64,000 nucleotides of DNA, from assembly GCA_964030785.1 (NCBI GenBank), contig OZ034968.1, forward strand, positions 66,546,899 through 66,610,898. Reading direction: 5' to 3'. Position 1 is the first letter of the stretch; every line of letters begins with the position of its first letter. Under the pieces are notes generated by a model that did no database searches, had not been told where the DNA came from, and was given only the letters and a program-made list of their open reading frames with translations. Below are positions 54,483 to 64,000 of the stretch, in pieces. A program made the position numbers and the translations under genes. Source of the stretch: Siderastrea siderea. Taxonomy: Eukaryota; Cnidaria; Anthozoa; Scleractinia; Rhizangiidae.

Positions 54483-55448
54483 AACAAATTTGATCGATTT
54501 TCATGAAACGTTGCTTTAGCCTTTACATTTTAACATAAGCATAACATTTTATCTCTCCGCGCGCGCTTCACACGAACACGCATATCATCTCTGCTCTCCA
54601 CACGGGCCACACAGGAAGCAATCTTTTCATCCCCAAGATAATACCAGCGACCTGGAGCAGGTCTAACGTTCTAAGGGCTTGTCAATTCTTCGTTTCCCAC
54701 GAGGCTAAGCAGCAAGCGGCTAATACACGAGCTGCGAGGAGCGAGAGCGTACGCCTTCCTTGGGCCGGTGCCCTCGCTCCTCGCGCGCTCGCTGCTCACC
54801 ACGTGCATCGTGCCATTCCCGATTCTTAGCGTACGCCCTGCTTTCTTTGAAAAAAATATATATTGACCACTCCCACTCTAATCAGCTTCAGCATGATACC
54901 TTTTCTCGCTGGGATAAGGTGAATACTGTAACAAAGTAACCGATTGCTACTGTATTCTTACCAAGGCATCACCGCGTGTATGTAGTCGCGACGTTTGGCG
55001 GGGGCGGTTTTGCGGTTTTCTTTTAACTGCGGGGACTTCGCAGAAGTCAGCGTCAACAAAGACGAGACTTCCGCGAGAGATGAGTGGCGCCTGTATTCGC
55101 AGGGAGGGAGCGTTGAGAGCCTGAGGTAGCTGTATTTGGAAGCTAAAGGCTGCTTAAACAAAAAGTAACATTTACACTTTAATGCTTTCGTTGTAAGCAT
55201 CGAGGAAGGTTGATTTTTGTCCGTTTCTTTTCTTCCTTTTTTTTTTCATTTGAAGTTTATATCCCCGCATCATGAACAGTCCGGCTTACAGGGAGCGTAG
55301 GAAAGGAAACCTTGTCGTATATAGAGGAATCTAATGCTGGTACTTTTATTGACCAACACAGAGAGAATGTAACGTTATATTTTTTATTGAAGACAAATTT
55401 TGGTAATCTTTAGTGTTTCTTGTTTTAATATGAGAGCAGCGATATTAA

Positions 55449-56393
55449 GGTGGCTCGATTGGATTTCTTAGTGGTGATACCTTCAAAGTTTGAACAGTGA
55501 TTACACCACCGTTAGAAATAAAACAGGGCGATCAACTGCCACACCTTTAATAGAAATATACTCAAGTCTCAGCTGCATTGAGTGTTATTACAATCGGGGT
55601 TACCGTGGCAACGCAATGACGTCACTGACATTTTTACATGTAGTCGATTTTCTTGAATTCTTGAGGTTTTTATTCAGAATGGTTCAAGGTTCTTGAAGTC
55701 TTCATGTGTACCAAGTTTGACAAAAATCTATGAGAGCATTTTCGAGAAATTCGCGGCTGACGTTTTCAGCTATAAAAATGAAAGGAACTCATTTTAATGG
55801 CCCTATAAACTTATGTTTACCGGACCCAAGGAAAATAACTTTTTAGCTTCTATTATTGTATTACATATCAGTGAACGACCGTGAAAAGCTAACAGAAATC
55901 GCTTCGTTTGATTTCGAACAACATGAACATGTATTTTTGCTCTTTTGCCAAATGCAATGTTTTTACATAAAAGGCCATAATATGAAAACCAGTCGAAGGA
56001 TTTCTTTTAAACTCTGTAGTCCTTTAATTCAATAAACATTTGAACGACCTGCACGTTTCAAGTCCATTGAAATAATTTTAGGTCGTCAAACATTGACGTC
56101 AAGTCAGGAAACGTTTCCATTCATATTTTTAACGCAGAAAACCTATTTTTTATTTGTTGCCAGTTTCTTTCATTATATATGCCTAGTGTTAAGAGCTTCC
56201 ACACCGGTGTGAATTCACGTGCACTTGGAGTTTCCGAGAACGCTTGATTGCCTTCGGAAAACTGAGCCGAATATGCTAATGTATATTTCTAGTAAAGGTG
56301 TGGCAGTTGATCGCCCCGTTTTATTTCTAATGGTGGTGTAATTATTGTTCAAACTTTGAAGGTATCACCACTTAGAAATCCAATCGACCCACC
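55449..56393. mobile_element. TTAA-target element in copy A with empty site in copy B
   Basis: The ends GGTGGCTCGATTGGATTTCT and the inverse of AGAAATCCAATCGACCCACC are flanked by TTAA on both sides. Copy B near 62,817 reads GCGATATTAAAGCATCGC, the uninterrupted site with a single TTAA. The arms extend about 110 bp through TGATACCTTCAAAGTTTGAA and CGATCAACTGCCACACCTTT. A TTAA target fits piggyBac or Kolobok families; no transposase is present. Confidence 0.92.
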
Positions 56394-56811
56394 TTAAAGC
56401 ATCGCTGGCAATTGTAAATAAAGCTAGAAAATGGATTGTACGAATTTGATATTTCTGTTGTTTCCATGTTCGACAAAAATGTTTGATCGTTTAGCCGGGG
56501 CTTTGTGAGGTTCACCTGTACATGTGAATTGGAATTCTTGCACAGTCAATTGCCGCTATATCAGACATACCACCTGACAGTGATTGATGAGATTTGAAAT
56601 CAAGTGCTAGACAAAAAGCCTTCAAAGTTAAGCATGTTTATTAAGCCCCCAACCTTGTAGGCCAACATTTCTTTAATGGCAATGTTGGATGCGGTGCTCA
56701 ACTTAACAACATTGTTGCGTCCATCAAAATTGTTGCAATACGTTTCTTTGTTTCCTTTCAATATGTTGGATCTTTTTTCCTCTGCAAAAGCTTTGCAGGA
56801 ATTCCCTTACT

Positions 56812-56827
56812 ATCCCCCCCCCCCCCT
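56812..56827. repeat. C homopolymer at the duplication junction
   Basis: A C run stands at the end of copy A; a C-rich run stands at the matching end of copy B near 63,200. Confidence 0.85.
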
Positions 56828-58449
56828 TCCCATCCTTACGCGTTGGTTTGGAATTTAACAGAATAACTCTAAAAAGGAGATTCCGAATTGCCATGGAAAT
56901 TCTACGAGTCCACACCGACCGTTGGAAGATTTGGTGTAATGTGGGGTGAAATTCTTTGTTTAAACTGACGTGGAATTTTCGAGACTCCATTCAAATCTTC
57001 GAAACAATGATCACATGTGATGTAGACTGACTGTAAGCTCAATTCAAAGCTAGCAGCATCCACGGGGCTGTTTAAATAAACTAACCTTTCAGAAAGGGGC
57101 AATAAATGACGATAACTTGCGGAGGAGTTGAAAATCTCAACAGGGAAACATTTTAAGAGCAAAAAATAATTCTTTAATAAATTTGAATAATTATATTTTA
57201 ATAAAGAGGAAGTTACTGTAAGCTGCATTGTGATGAGTTCTGTGTTTTTTTAGATGGAATTACTCGCATTTATCCATCTTTGGAATTTTCGGCGGAAATG
57301 ACGTGACTTTATGGGACCAAATTTTTCGGGCGCTGGGACAACGTTTATCGGAGCTTTACGGGGTGTCCTTTTTGGACCCGAAAAGGTTCTTAGGACTGTT
57401 AAGAAACACATCTGACCACCCAATACCACGGTCATATAAGTCCCAGTCAGTTTTGCCCTTGATTTAGCAGCGCAGTCTACGCGGTTTTGAATTAATGCAA
57501 ATTACACAAGTTCATGGAAATTGTATTTGTTTGCCCCCAGTGTGCAAACGTGTGTAAATTCTCAGACCCTTTGCGTAAGCATACTTGCACTATGTAACAA
57601 GACTGATGACTCTCAAACTTGGCCTCTTCAACAATTCTAAAGTCTGATGTCCAGCGATACCACACTTAGCAACCTCGCTGGAAAACAACTGTCTGTAGTT
57701 ACAACAGAAAAGCCTATTATGTCATATTAAATTAGTTACAAGCAAATACGAAAGGGCGACAAGGACAGCCCAGCTTTAGTTTCTTCTTACATTCGTGTAT
57801 ACTGGTAAATATCGCACTCGTAACGGATTGATTTGAACAACTGCCATCAACCCACCCACAGTAAAAAGTGTAATGTTTTCTTTTGTGGCACAACCTGTTG
57901 ATTACTACTTTGAACGGAAAAAAGACTTGCTATGTATCGTTCAACCCCGTTCAACTTGATATGAAAAGCGTATGTCGGCATTCAATATGGAATAATACAC
58001 TCGTGGCAACTCTCTGGAGTTTGCTAGCAAGTTTGTCAAAATGAGTTTACAAAATTTAGAAACCAATCAGAAGTCGGGGACATGCGCATTCGAAGCCAAC
58101 TTATAACAGGGTCCCAAAGAAGGGTTTTGGAGCCTGGAGCCCAAAGCTCCCCTCGGTTTGGATCCCGGACCAAAATGCTGATTCTGGCTGCTTGGACCCC
58201 TGCTGTGCGTTTCTCGAAAGCCCCGAAGACTTGTTGCCCCCGAAAAGCCATTTCTAGAGAACGTGAACTAATCATTCTACAAAGCTTCCATTTTAAAATG
58301 TGTTTAAGATAAGAAATGTTTAACTTATAGCAAAGTTTCATGCTTATAAACGACTTTATTTACCTGTATAGCGTAAAATATCGAGCCCGAAATCGGCTTG
58401 AAAAGTTTCGGAGCTTTCGAAAAATGTGAAACGATGCCCGGAGCCCTTC

Positions 58450-59338
58450 AGCTCCTTAGTGGGGATAAAGCACAAGAAAAATCGGCAGCCTACATCATCC
58501 AGGAAACTATACTCGAATTCTGATTTGGGTAGTCGATTTAGCGAAAGTATGCGAGTTAATAGGCCATTTCCGAGTGTTTTGTGCCTCTTTTTCAAAGCGA
58601 GTCTAGGTGCACAGCCTTTCATATGACTGAAAATAGGTTGTTATTCACCTGCAGGTAAAATTCATTTTCATATGAAAGATTGTGCACCAGGCCTCGCTTT
58701 GTAAAAGAGACACAAGACAACTCAGAAATGGCCTATTACAAGTGGTCACCGAGCGGTATGTCAAAAACTGAACGTTATAATTTACCTCGAAAATTGTTCG
58801 TTTCCTGCCGGGAGTGAGTGCGAAAGGTGATCTGGGAAATCCCTCCACGCGTCTTCCCAGCTCCTGCCACATGCGTTCTTGAGTGACTTTGATGTCTTTT
58901 AGGTTCTCAGGGTCCTCGCGTCTGCTATCTTCCTTCCTCTTGTGCAAATGTTAAACCGGCTCTACAATCTGTTTTAGCACTTCTCTCCTGTGAGATGTAG
59001 CACTGCATTTAATCTTAACCATTTCAAATCCCTGAAATAATAGGGAGTGTGAAGACTGTAAGCGTTGCGGTCATGCCCCACGAGAAAGGTTCCATAACTG
59101 AACAACGCTGAAATGAATGAATAAGTTGTTGATGTTCGAAAGAGTTGTTGAGTTGATGAACAACACTGAAATGAATAAACAACCTGAGCACTGAAATGAA
59201 CAAATAAGGTGTTGACGTTCGAAAGAGTTGTTGCGTTGGTGTATTCCTCTTCATGAACTGGATAACAATCGAGGTCAAAAGTCAGAAAATTTTCCTTCAT
59301 TTACACCGATCTCCAATATCAATCGATTAACTGACATT
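58450..59338. other. Copy B-specific segment
   Basis: This stretch has no counterpart in copy A, where GGAGCCCTTGAGTTCGATT runs directly on to the CATTGATATC stretch. It contains the palindromic MITE at 58560-58735 and a short tandem repeat at about 59100-59240 (GAAATGAAT or variant, then GTTGTTGATGTTCGAAAGAG, twice). I recognise no gene in it. Confidence 0.6.
58560..58735. mobile_element. Palindromic MITE, TAGGCCATTTCCGA family, copy 2
   Basis: TAGGCCATTTCCGAGTG and the inverse end CTCAGAAATGGCCTA form the same palindrome as at 40319-40491, with CCTCTTTTTCAAAGCGAG and the central TTTCATATGA words. Confidence 0.85.
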
Positions 59339-59737
59339 TATTGATTATTATCGATTGATATCGATTTCATCGACTGGTTTTGCCGAGCTGTACTTTGTTA
59401 CGGAAAATTACCGTACCATGAAATTTGAGGAAAAGTATTCGCATTCGTGAAAGTTTCCGGATTCATAATATCTCGGGTGTTCGGATTCGTCAAGCGTTTA
59501 CAGTTACAAGGGTATTCCGGCGGATTCTTAATAGTTTACACTACATCACGAATCGGGAGATAGGTGATTGCCTCACAGAGCGATCGTAGACTAAAATGAG
59601 AAAAAAAATTGTCCAGATTCTGACAAAAAGTGTAAATTAGGCAAAGTAGAGGGAATATTCTTTCGCTCGTACTTCTTCCACTGAGAACAAACCCAAAAGG
59701 TCGGAATTAGACTAAGAAACAGCAACCAACTTATATT

Positions 59738-60062
59738 CGCCCGGGGGGGGGGGGATACTCCCTTATATGGCCTATACGGGGATGTGCCGCTGGACAGGGT
59801 ATGGATTTTGGCCTCTCTGTCCTAAACAGGGTATGTGATTTCGTGCGAGTCTGTCCTAAACATGGTATATAATTTCGCGCGAGTCTGTCCCAGTTGTAAA
59901 CGGGGTATTGCATGTCCTAAACAGGGTAATAAAATTCAGGTTGTTGTCCTAAACAGGGTATGTATTTTAGGATTTTTGTTGTCCTAAACAGGGTCAGGGT
60001 TTCGAACCCTCAGCGGCTCACCTATACCCAAATATGGGTCGAGTACCCCTCCCCCCCCGGGT
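59738..60062. repeat. Foldback with G/C-run ends and GTCCTAAACAGGGTATG units
   Basis: The left end CCCGGGGGG...GGATACTCC faces the right end GAGTACCCCTCCCCCCCCGG. The interior is a degenerate minisatellite: TGTCCTAAACAGGGTATG or close variants occur about six times at irregular 30-50 bp steps. It is present only in copy B. Confidence 0.75.
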
Positions 60063-60503
60063 ATATTCATCACCCATTCGGCGATTAAGTCCTCAACCCA
60101 CATACAAAATGGAGTCAAAATCAGTTTCTATTGCACTATAAATTCTTATATCGAAAAAACTTGCCAATAGAATGCACGAATTGGCGATGCAAAGGCCGTA
60201 AAAGGAGTAGAAAGTCTTCGGATTCACTGAAAAACACGTTTACACAATAAAATATTTCGGTTTTGAAAGTATTTGAATACAAAGTATTTACTTTTTCATC
60301 AGAGATCGTATTCAAAGTATTTGATGCGTGAAGCAATCCGGGTAGTTTCGACACCGGATTCGTCCTTCTTTATTCTAAACTATATTCTACTTTAACTCAA
60401 ACACCTTCAATAAATGCAAGCGCTAATTTCCTATAATAAAGCGATTCAGCGTGTCTCCGGATTTATTTTTACAGTTCCTCTAAGGATCAGTATACATATT
60501 TAA

Positions 60504-60799
60504 CCCTTTGTGACCCAATAGTGACAAGTATCTAATTTTCTCCTTACAATATCACTTACTAAAACAGGCATGCAGGTCATGAGAATAAAAGGAAATGATC
60601 ACGAAGGATAGAATGTCGTGATGTTTAAGTAAATTTTGCGAACTAGTAACATACGAGATAAATGGAGGATAATTCTTCTCACTGTAAACGCCCTGGGAAA
60701 AAAACATTCAACGCACAGTAGTGCATGCGGAAATAGTAAAAAATTCGTAGCACAAAACAGCATTCGGATGTACAAATGAACGGAGGTCATCTTGAGGGA
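60504..60799. mobile_element. Aged TTAA MITE in copy B
   Basis: TTAA is followed by CCCTTTGTGACCCAATAGTG and TATCTAATTTTCTCCTTACA. It is the counterpart of the copy A element at 51930-52196. Confidence 0.65.
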
Positions 60800-61783
60800 T
60801 TAAACTCTTTTGCTTGCTAATTAACACAGTTATTTTTAGGCAAAACAAATGCAATGTATAGGTTGATTTTCTCGTAAAGAGAATCTATTTTCATTACTTA
60901 TAAAAATTAGAATCATCTGTCGTTTGGGAAAGAAGTTGAAATAACAGTTGGGTGTAAGTAGCTTCTGGTAACAACTAATTTGCAGCAGAAAACAACCGTC
61001 AGCAATTCCATGTTAAGAGATTTTTAAATCTGAATTACTGATTTTCTTACAAATTAACAAAGCTATTTATCGTAGTAAGAAAGAATAGATTGCATGCTGT
61101 TAATAATCGTTTAACTCTCACGTCCGCTTGTTCCTTTGTCATTTATCCCACATATAAACTACATTGAATTCTTTCGTTTGGGGGCAGTTTCTTTTATTTC
61201 TGGCGTGGGTTGAGACAAACTGTTCACGGTTTGTGTGAACAGGTTAGAAAAGCGCAGTTGTGCCGGAGTGATAACTAATTCGCAGCACAAAGGAGCAGAA
61301 CACAAAAATGTGACGTTCAACTTGACGGAGTAATTTTCTGATTGGCTAATTTAAGGCAGAAAGTAACTGAACCAGCAAATTTCCTGTTATTTCGCACAGC
61401 CGTTTCGTTTCTTAAAAATATTGACCGCTCTAATCAGCTTCAGCATGATACCTTTTCTCGCTGGGATAAGATGAATACTGTAACAAAGTAACCGATTGCG
61501 ACTGTATTCTTACCAAGGCATCAACGCATCTATTTAGTCGCGGCGTTTGGCGGGTGCGGTTTTGCGGTTTTCTTATAACTGCAGGGACTTCGCAGAAGTC
61601 AGTGTCAAAAAAGACGAGACTTCCGCGAGAGATGAGTGGCGCCTGTATTCACAGGGAGGGAGTCATGAGAGCCTGAGGTAGCCGTATTTGGAAGCTAAAG
61701 GCTGCTTAAACAAAAAGTAGCATTTACGCTTTAATGCTTTCGTTGTAAGCATGGAGGAGGAAGGTTGATTCTTGTCCTTGTTT

Positions 61784-62627
61784 CAGGGCTTCTGAAATTT
61801 CGCGCGGTCGCGGAGCCGCGAAATTCAGGTATATCCGCGAAATCCCGCGAAATTGACAAAAACACGTGAAATACCGCGAAATTCGCTAGAAATTCTACCA
61901 AATACATGTCGGTACAACATATTTGAAACTTATCTTGGCTATTGGAGCTGTTTACTTGCCGTAAACTTGCAAATTTCTCTTGAAATTTCGTCACTGCCAC
62001 GAGTAAACATCGTACCAAAACTACCAGGCGTTCTTAGATTAATGTTGCGAAAACCTGGGGACTGGTAAAATAAAAGACAAGACTTTTCGTTGACACTATA
62101 CGGAGTGTGAAAGGAAACTGCTGTCTGTAGTAATGCAGGCACACGTTTATTCGTACACGAATGGACACGAATGTACACAAGAATGTTTTGACTTCACAGA
62201 TGGATTTAAACCTTTGATCTAGAACAATCTTACCTTGTAAACTGCAAAGCAACACAAGAGAGCGATGAGGGGAAAGAAGTTTATTGCGTTGCTGTTTTCG
62301 GCTCTAAATTGCAGCTGAAAAAGGAGGTTAACCGGCCAAGCGTTTCGATGAAGCTTTATATGTTTTTCTTGTCGCTCGAAACAAGTACAGTTGCCTTCAG
62401 AACTGTGTTGGATGAACTTTAGTGTTTCTTTCTTGCCCTGAATTTGACATCCTTCCAATATTTTTGTCAGGAATCTTTCTTTTTTGCTTTCCTGTTTGCT
62501 TTTCAACGAAAATTTGCCCAGAAAATTCCCGCGAAAATCCCGCGAAATCGGCCGTTTTCTCCGCGAATTTGTCTCTTCAAATCCCGCGAAATTTCACTTT
62601 TTTTCCCGCGAATTATCAGAAGCCCTG
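61784..62627. mobile_element. hAT-like non-autonomous element in copy B
   Basis: The ends CAGGGCTTCTGAAATTTCGC and the inverse of GCGAATTATCAGAAGCCCTG are inverted. Copy A at about 55,217 has the uninterrupted TTGTCCGTTTCTTTTCTTCC. The flanks repeat TTGTTT, so a 6-bp duplication is visible. CGCGAAAT words are enriched near both ends. The CAGGG tip fits hAT, but without a transposase the family call is tentative. Confidence 0.75.
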
Positions 62628-63325
62628 TTGTTTTTCTTCCTTTTTTTTTTCATTTGAACTTTATATCCCTGCACCATGAGCAGTCCGGCTTAGAGGGAGC
62701 GTAGGAAAGTAAAGTAGTATTATAGACCAACACAGAGAGAATGTAACGTTATATTTTTTGTCGAAGACAAATTTTGGTAATCTTTCGTGTTCCTCGTTTT
62801 AATATGAAAGCAGCGATATTAAAGCATCGCTGGTAATTGTAAATAAAGCTAGAAAATGTATAGCACGAATGTGATATTTCTGTTGTTTCCACGTTCGACA
62901 AAAATGTTTGATCGTTTAGCCGCGGCTTTGTGGGGTTCACCTGTACATGTGAATTGGAATTCTTGCACAGTCAATTGCCGCTACATCAGAAATACCACCT
63001 TACAGTGATTGATGAGATTTGGTATCATGCGCTAGACAGAAAGCCTTCAAAGTTAAACACGTTTATTAAGCCCCCGCCAAATTTTACAACCTTGTAGGCC
63101 AACATTTTTCTTTAATGGCAATGTTGGATGCGGTGTCCATCAAAACTGTTGCATATATTTCTTTGTTTCCCTTTCAATGCGCAGGAATTCCCTTGGTATT
63201 TCCCCCCTCCCACCCTCAAAAATAAAATGTCCATCCCATAGGCTTTCAAACTCTGTGATGCACAGCCCCACCCAGTGGGTCCCACCCCAAGGGACCATAG
63301 ACTTTCAAGGAAATGCTCATCTTAC

Positions 63326-63524
63326 CATAATGCTTTTGAAAGATCTTGTCATCATAGCAATCAGCATATTAATTACCACAATTACAATTAGAACTTGATA
63401 CAGGTTGAACAGCATCACTCCTGTCTCCTGTGCGATCTGAAATTCGGACTTATCAATTCCAAAAGTGTCCAAATCAGTCAAACCAAACATTGACCAAAAC
63501 AAGCTTTCCATGCTCTTGTCGACC
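63326..63524 (-). CDS. TRPC-like cation channel, pore exon
   Basis: A 199-bp internal exon with acceptor TTGTAG and donor GTAAGA encodes 66 full codons. VDKSMESLFWSMFGLTDLD matches the TRPC pore helix and selectivity region (human TRPC5 reads ESLFWSIFGL). FNLYQVLIVIVVINMLIAMM is the last membrane helix with the TRPC NMLIAMM gate segment, followed by TRSFKSI. The channel is expected to be a non-selective Ca2+/Na+ channel in the plasma membrane. TRPV and TRPM lack the SLFWSxFGL plus NMLIAMM pair. The neighbouring exons are not visible: upstream ones lie past the right edge and I found none to the left. That leaves it unclear whether a downstream exon was lost or lies within the duplication. Confidence 0.87.
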
Positions 63525-63584
63525 CTACAATACAAAACATGATATTTATTATGTAATTTAACAAAGGCACTCAACACCATCCAA

Positions 63585-63985
63585 CTGCTGACCTACCTGC
63601 CTGCCTGACGGACTGACCGGCTAGTTGGCTGCTTGGCTCACTGACTCACTGGCTGGCTGGCTGTCTCACTTAATCACTTACTCAGACTGATGGACAGAAA
63701 GAAGGACAAACCAACACCAGCCAAGTAATTCATTAAAATACAAATAAGTGATGGATGGACAGCTAGAAGACTAGATGAAATGCCAAAGAGAGGATGGATA
63801 GATGAACAGATGGACAAATAAGTTGACTGACTGACTGACTGACTGACTGACTGACTGACTGACTGACTGACTGACTGACTGACTGACTGACTGAATGGCC
63901 GGTGAATTGATTATGAATAACTGAAACAGAGATTCATTCAGTGCCTGGATGTTTGATGGTTGAGTGACTGACCGAATGGCTGGCT
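63585..63985. repeat. Degenerate CTGA/CTGG tetranucleotide region with (GACT)n
   Basis: From 63585 the sequence is mostly imperfect CTGC, CTGA and TGGC words. A clean run of GACT units stands at about 63821-63893. It lies in the intron upstream of the TRPC pore exon. Confidence 0.9.
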
Positions 63986-64000
63986 GTCTTATTGACTGAG

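Larger units (their letters stand above)
48597..56836. repeat. Tandem duplication, copy A
   Basis: The copy starts at TTACGCGTTGG and ends at GCAGGAATTCCC plus a C run, immediately before the same TTACGCGTTGG of copy B at 56837. Collinear matches to copy B include CCATGGAAATTC (48653 vs 56891), TCCAGCGATACCACA (50359 vs 57648), AAGCGCTAATTTCCTATAAT (51851 vs 60419) and AATCAGCTTCAGCATGATAC (54880 vs 61432). By eye the shared parts are close to 90% identical. Copy A has a hAT element, the GPCR and a TTAA element that copy B lacks. Confidence 0.88.
56837..63215. repeat. Tandem duplication, copy B
   Basis: It is the direct repeat of copy A in the same order and orientation, ending at GCAGGAATTCCCTTGG and a C-rich run near 63,215. 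It lacks copy A 52921-54855, which contains the GPCR; the junction reads CGTTTCTTAAAAATATTGACC. It has its own insertions: about 885 bp at 58450-59338, a G/C-ended repeat at 59738-60062 and a transposon at 61784-62627. Confidence 0.88.

Noticed and set aside
1..64000. CRISPR arrays, operons or bacterial contamination
   Set aside because: Tandem arrays here lack constant spacers, genes are spliced, and there are no Shine-Dalgarno-led gene runs.

Overview
The window reads as nuclear DNA of an animal: genes with many short exons and GT-AG introns, no operons, and a dense load of short DNA transposons, foldback elements, tRNA-derived SINEs and minisatellites. The gene content (WDR11, FANK1, a TRPC-type channel, an intronless class A GPCR) and the repeat style suggest an anthozoan cnidarian, most likely a stony coral. 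That assignment is inference; no species is claimed.

Layout. (1) 2-1075, plus strand: last exon of a gene cut by the window edge, joining the C-terminal part of an FAD-dependent amine-oxidase-like protein to a DUF3431 domain. (2) 3274-18464, minus strand: FANK1 (FN3 domain plus ankyrin repeats) in 11 well-supported exons and a probable short terminal exon. One 5.2-kb intron holds a 4.5-kb satellite-filled transposon. (3) 18465-19652: promoter region shared by FANK1 and WDR11, which start head to head. (4) 19653-47756, plus strand: a complete WDR11 gene of 28 exons that joins in frame to 1,259 residues. Its introns carry Harbinger-like, MULE-like, TTAA-flanked and other foldback elements. (5) About 48,597-63,215: a direct tandem duplication of a 6-8 kb unit. 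The first copy carries an intronless GPCR gene (53256-54413). The second lacks that 1.9-kb piece. Each copy has its own transposon insertions, and the other copy serves as the empty site. (6) 63326-63524, minus strand: one pore exon of a TRPC-like cation channel running off the right edge.

The genes do not form a pathway. WDR11 is a trans-Golgi vesicle-tethering and cilium-linked factor, FANK1 is an FN3/ankyrin regulator enriched in testis in mammals, and the GPCR and TRPC channel are membrane signalling proteins. FANK1 and WDR11 both lie on human 10q26, so their adjacency here may reflect old linkage.

Exon boundaries were set by hand from reading frame, splice signals and remembered human protein order. 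No database search or alignment was run.
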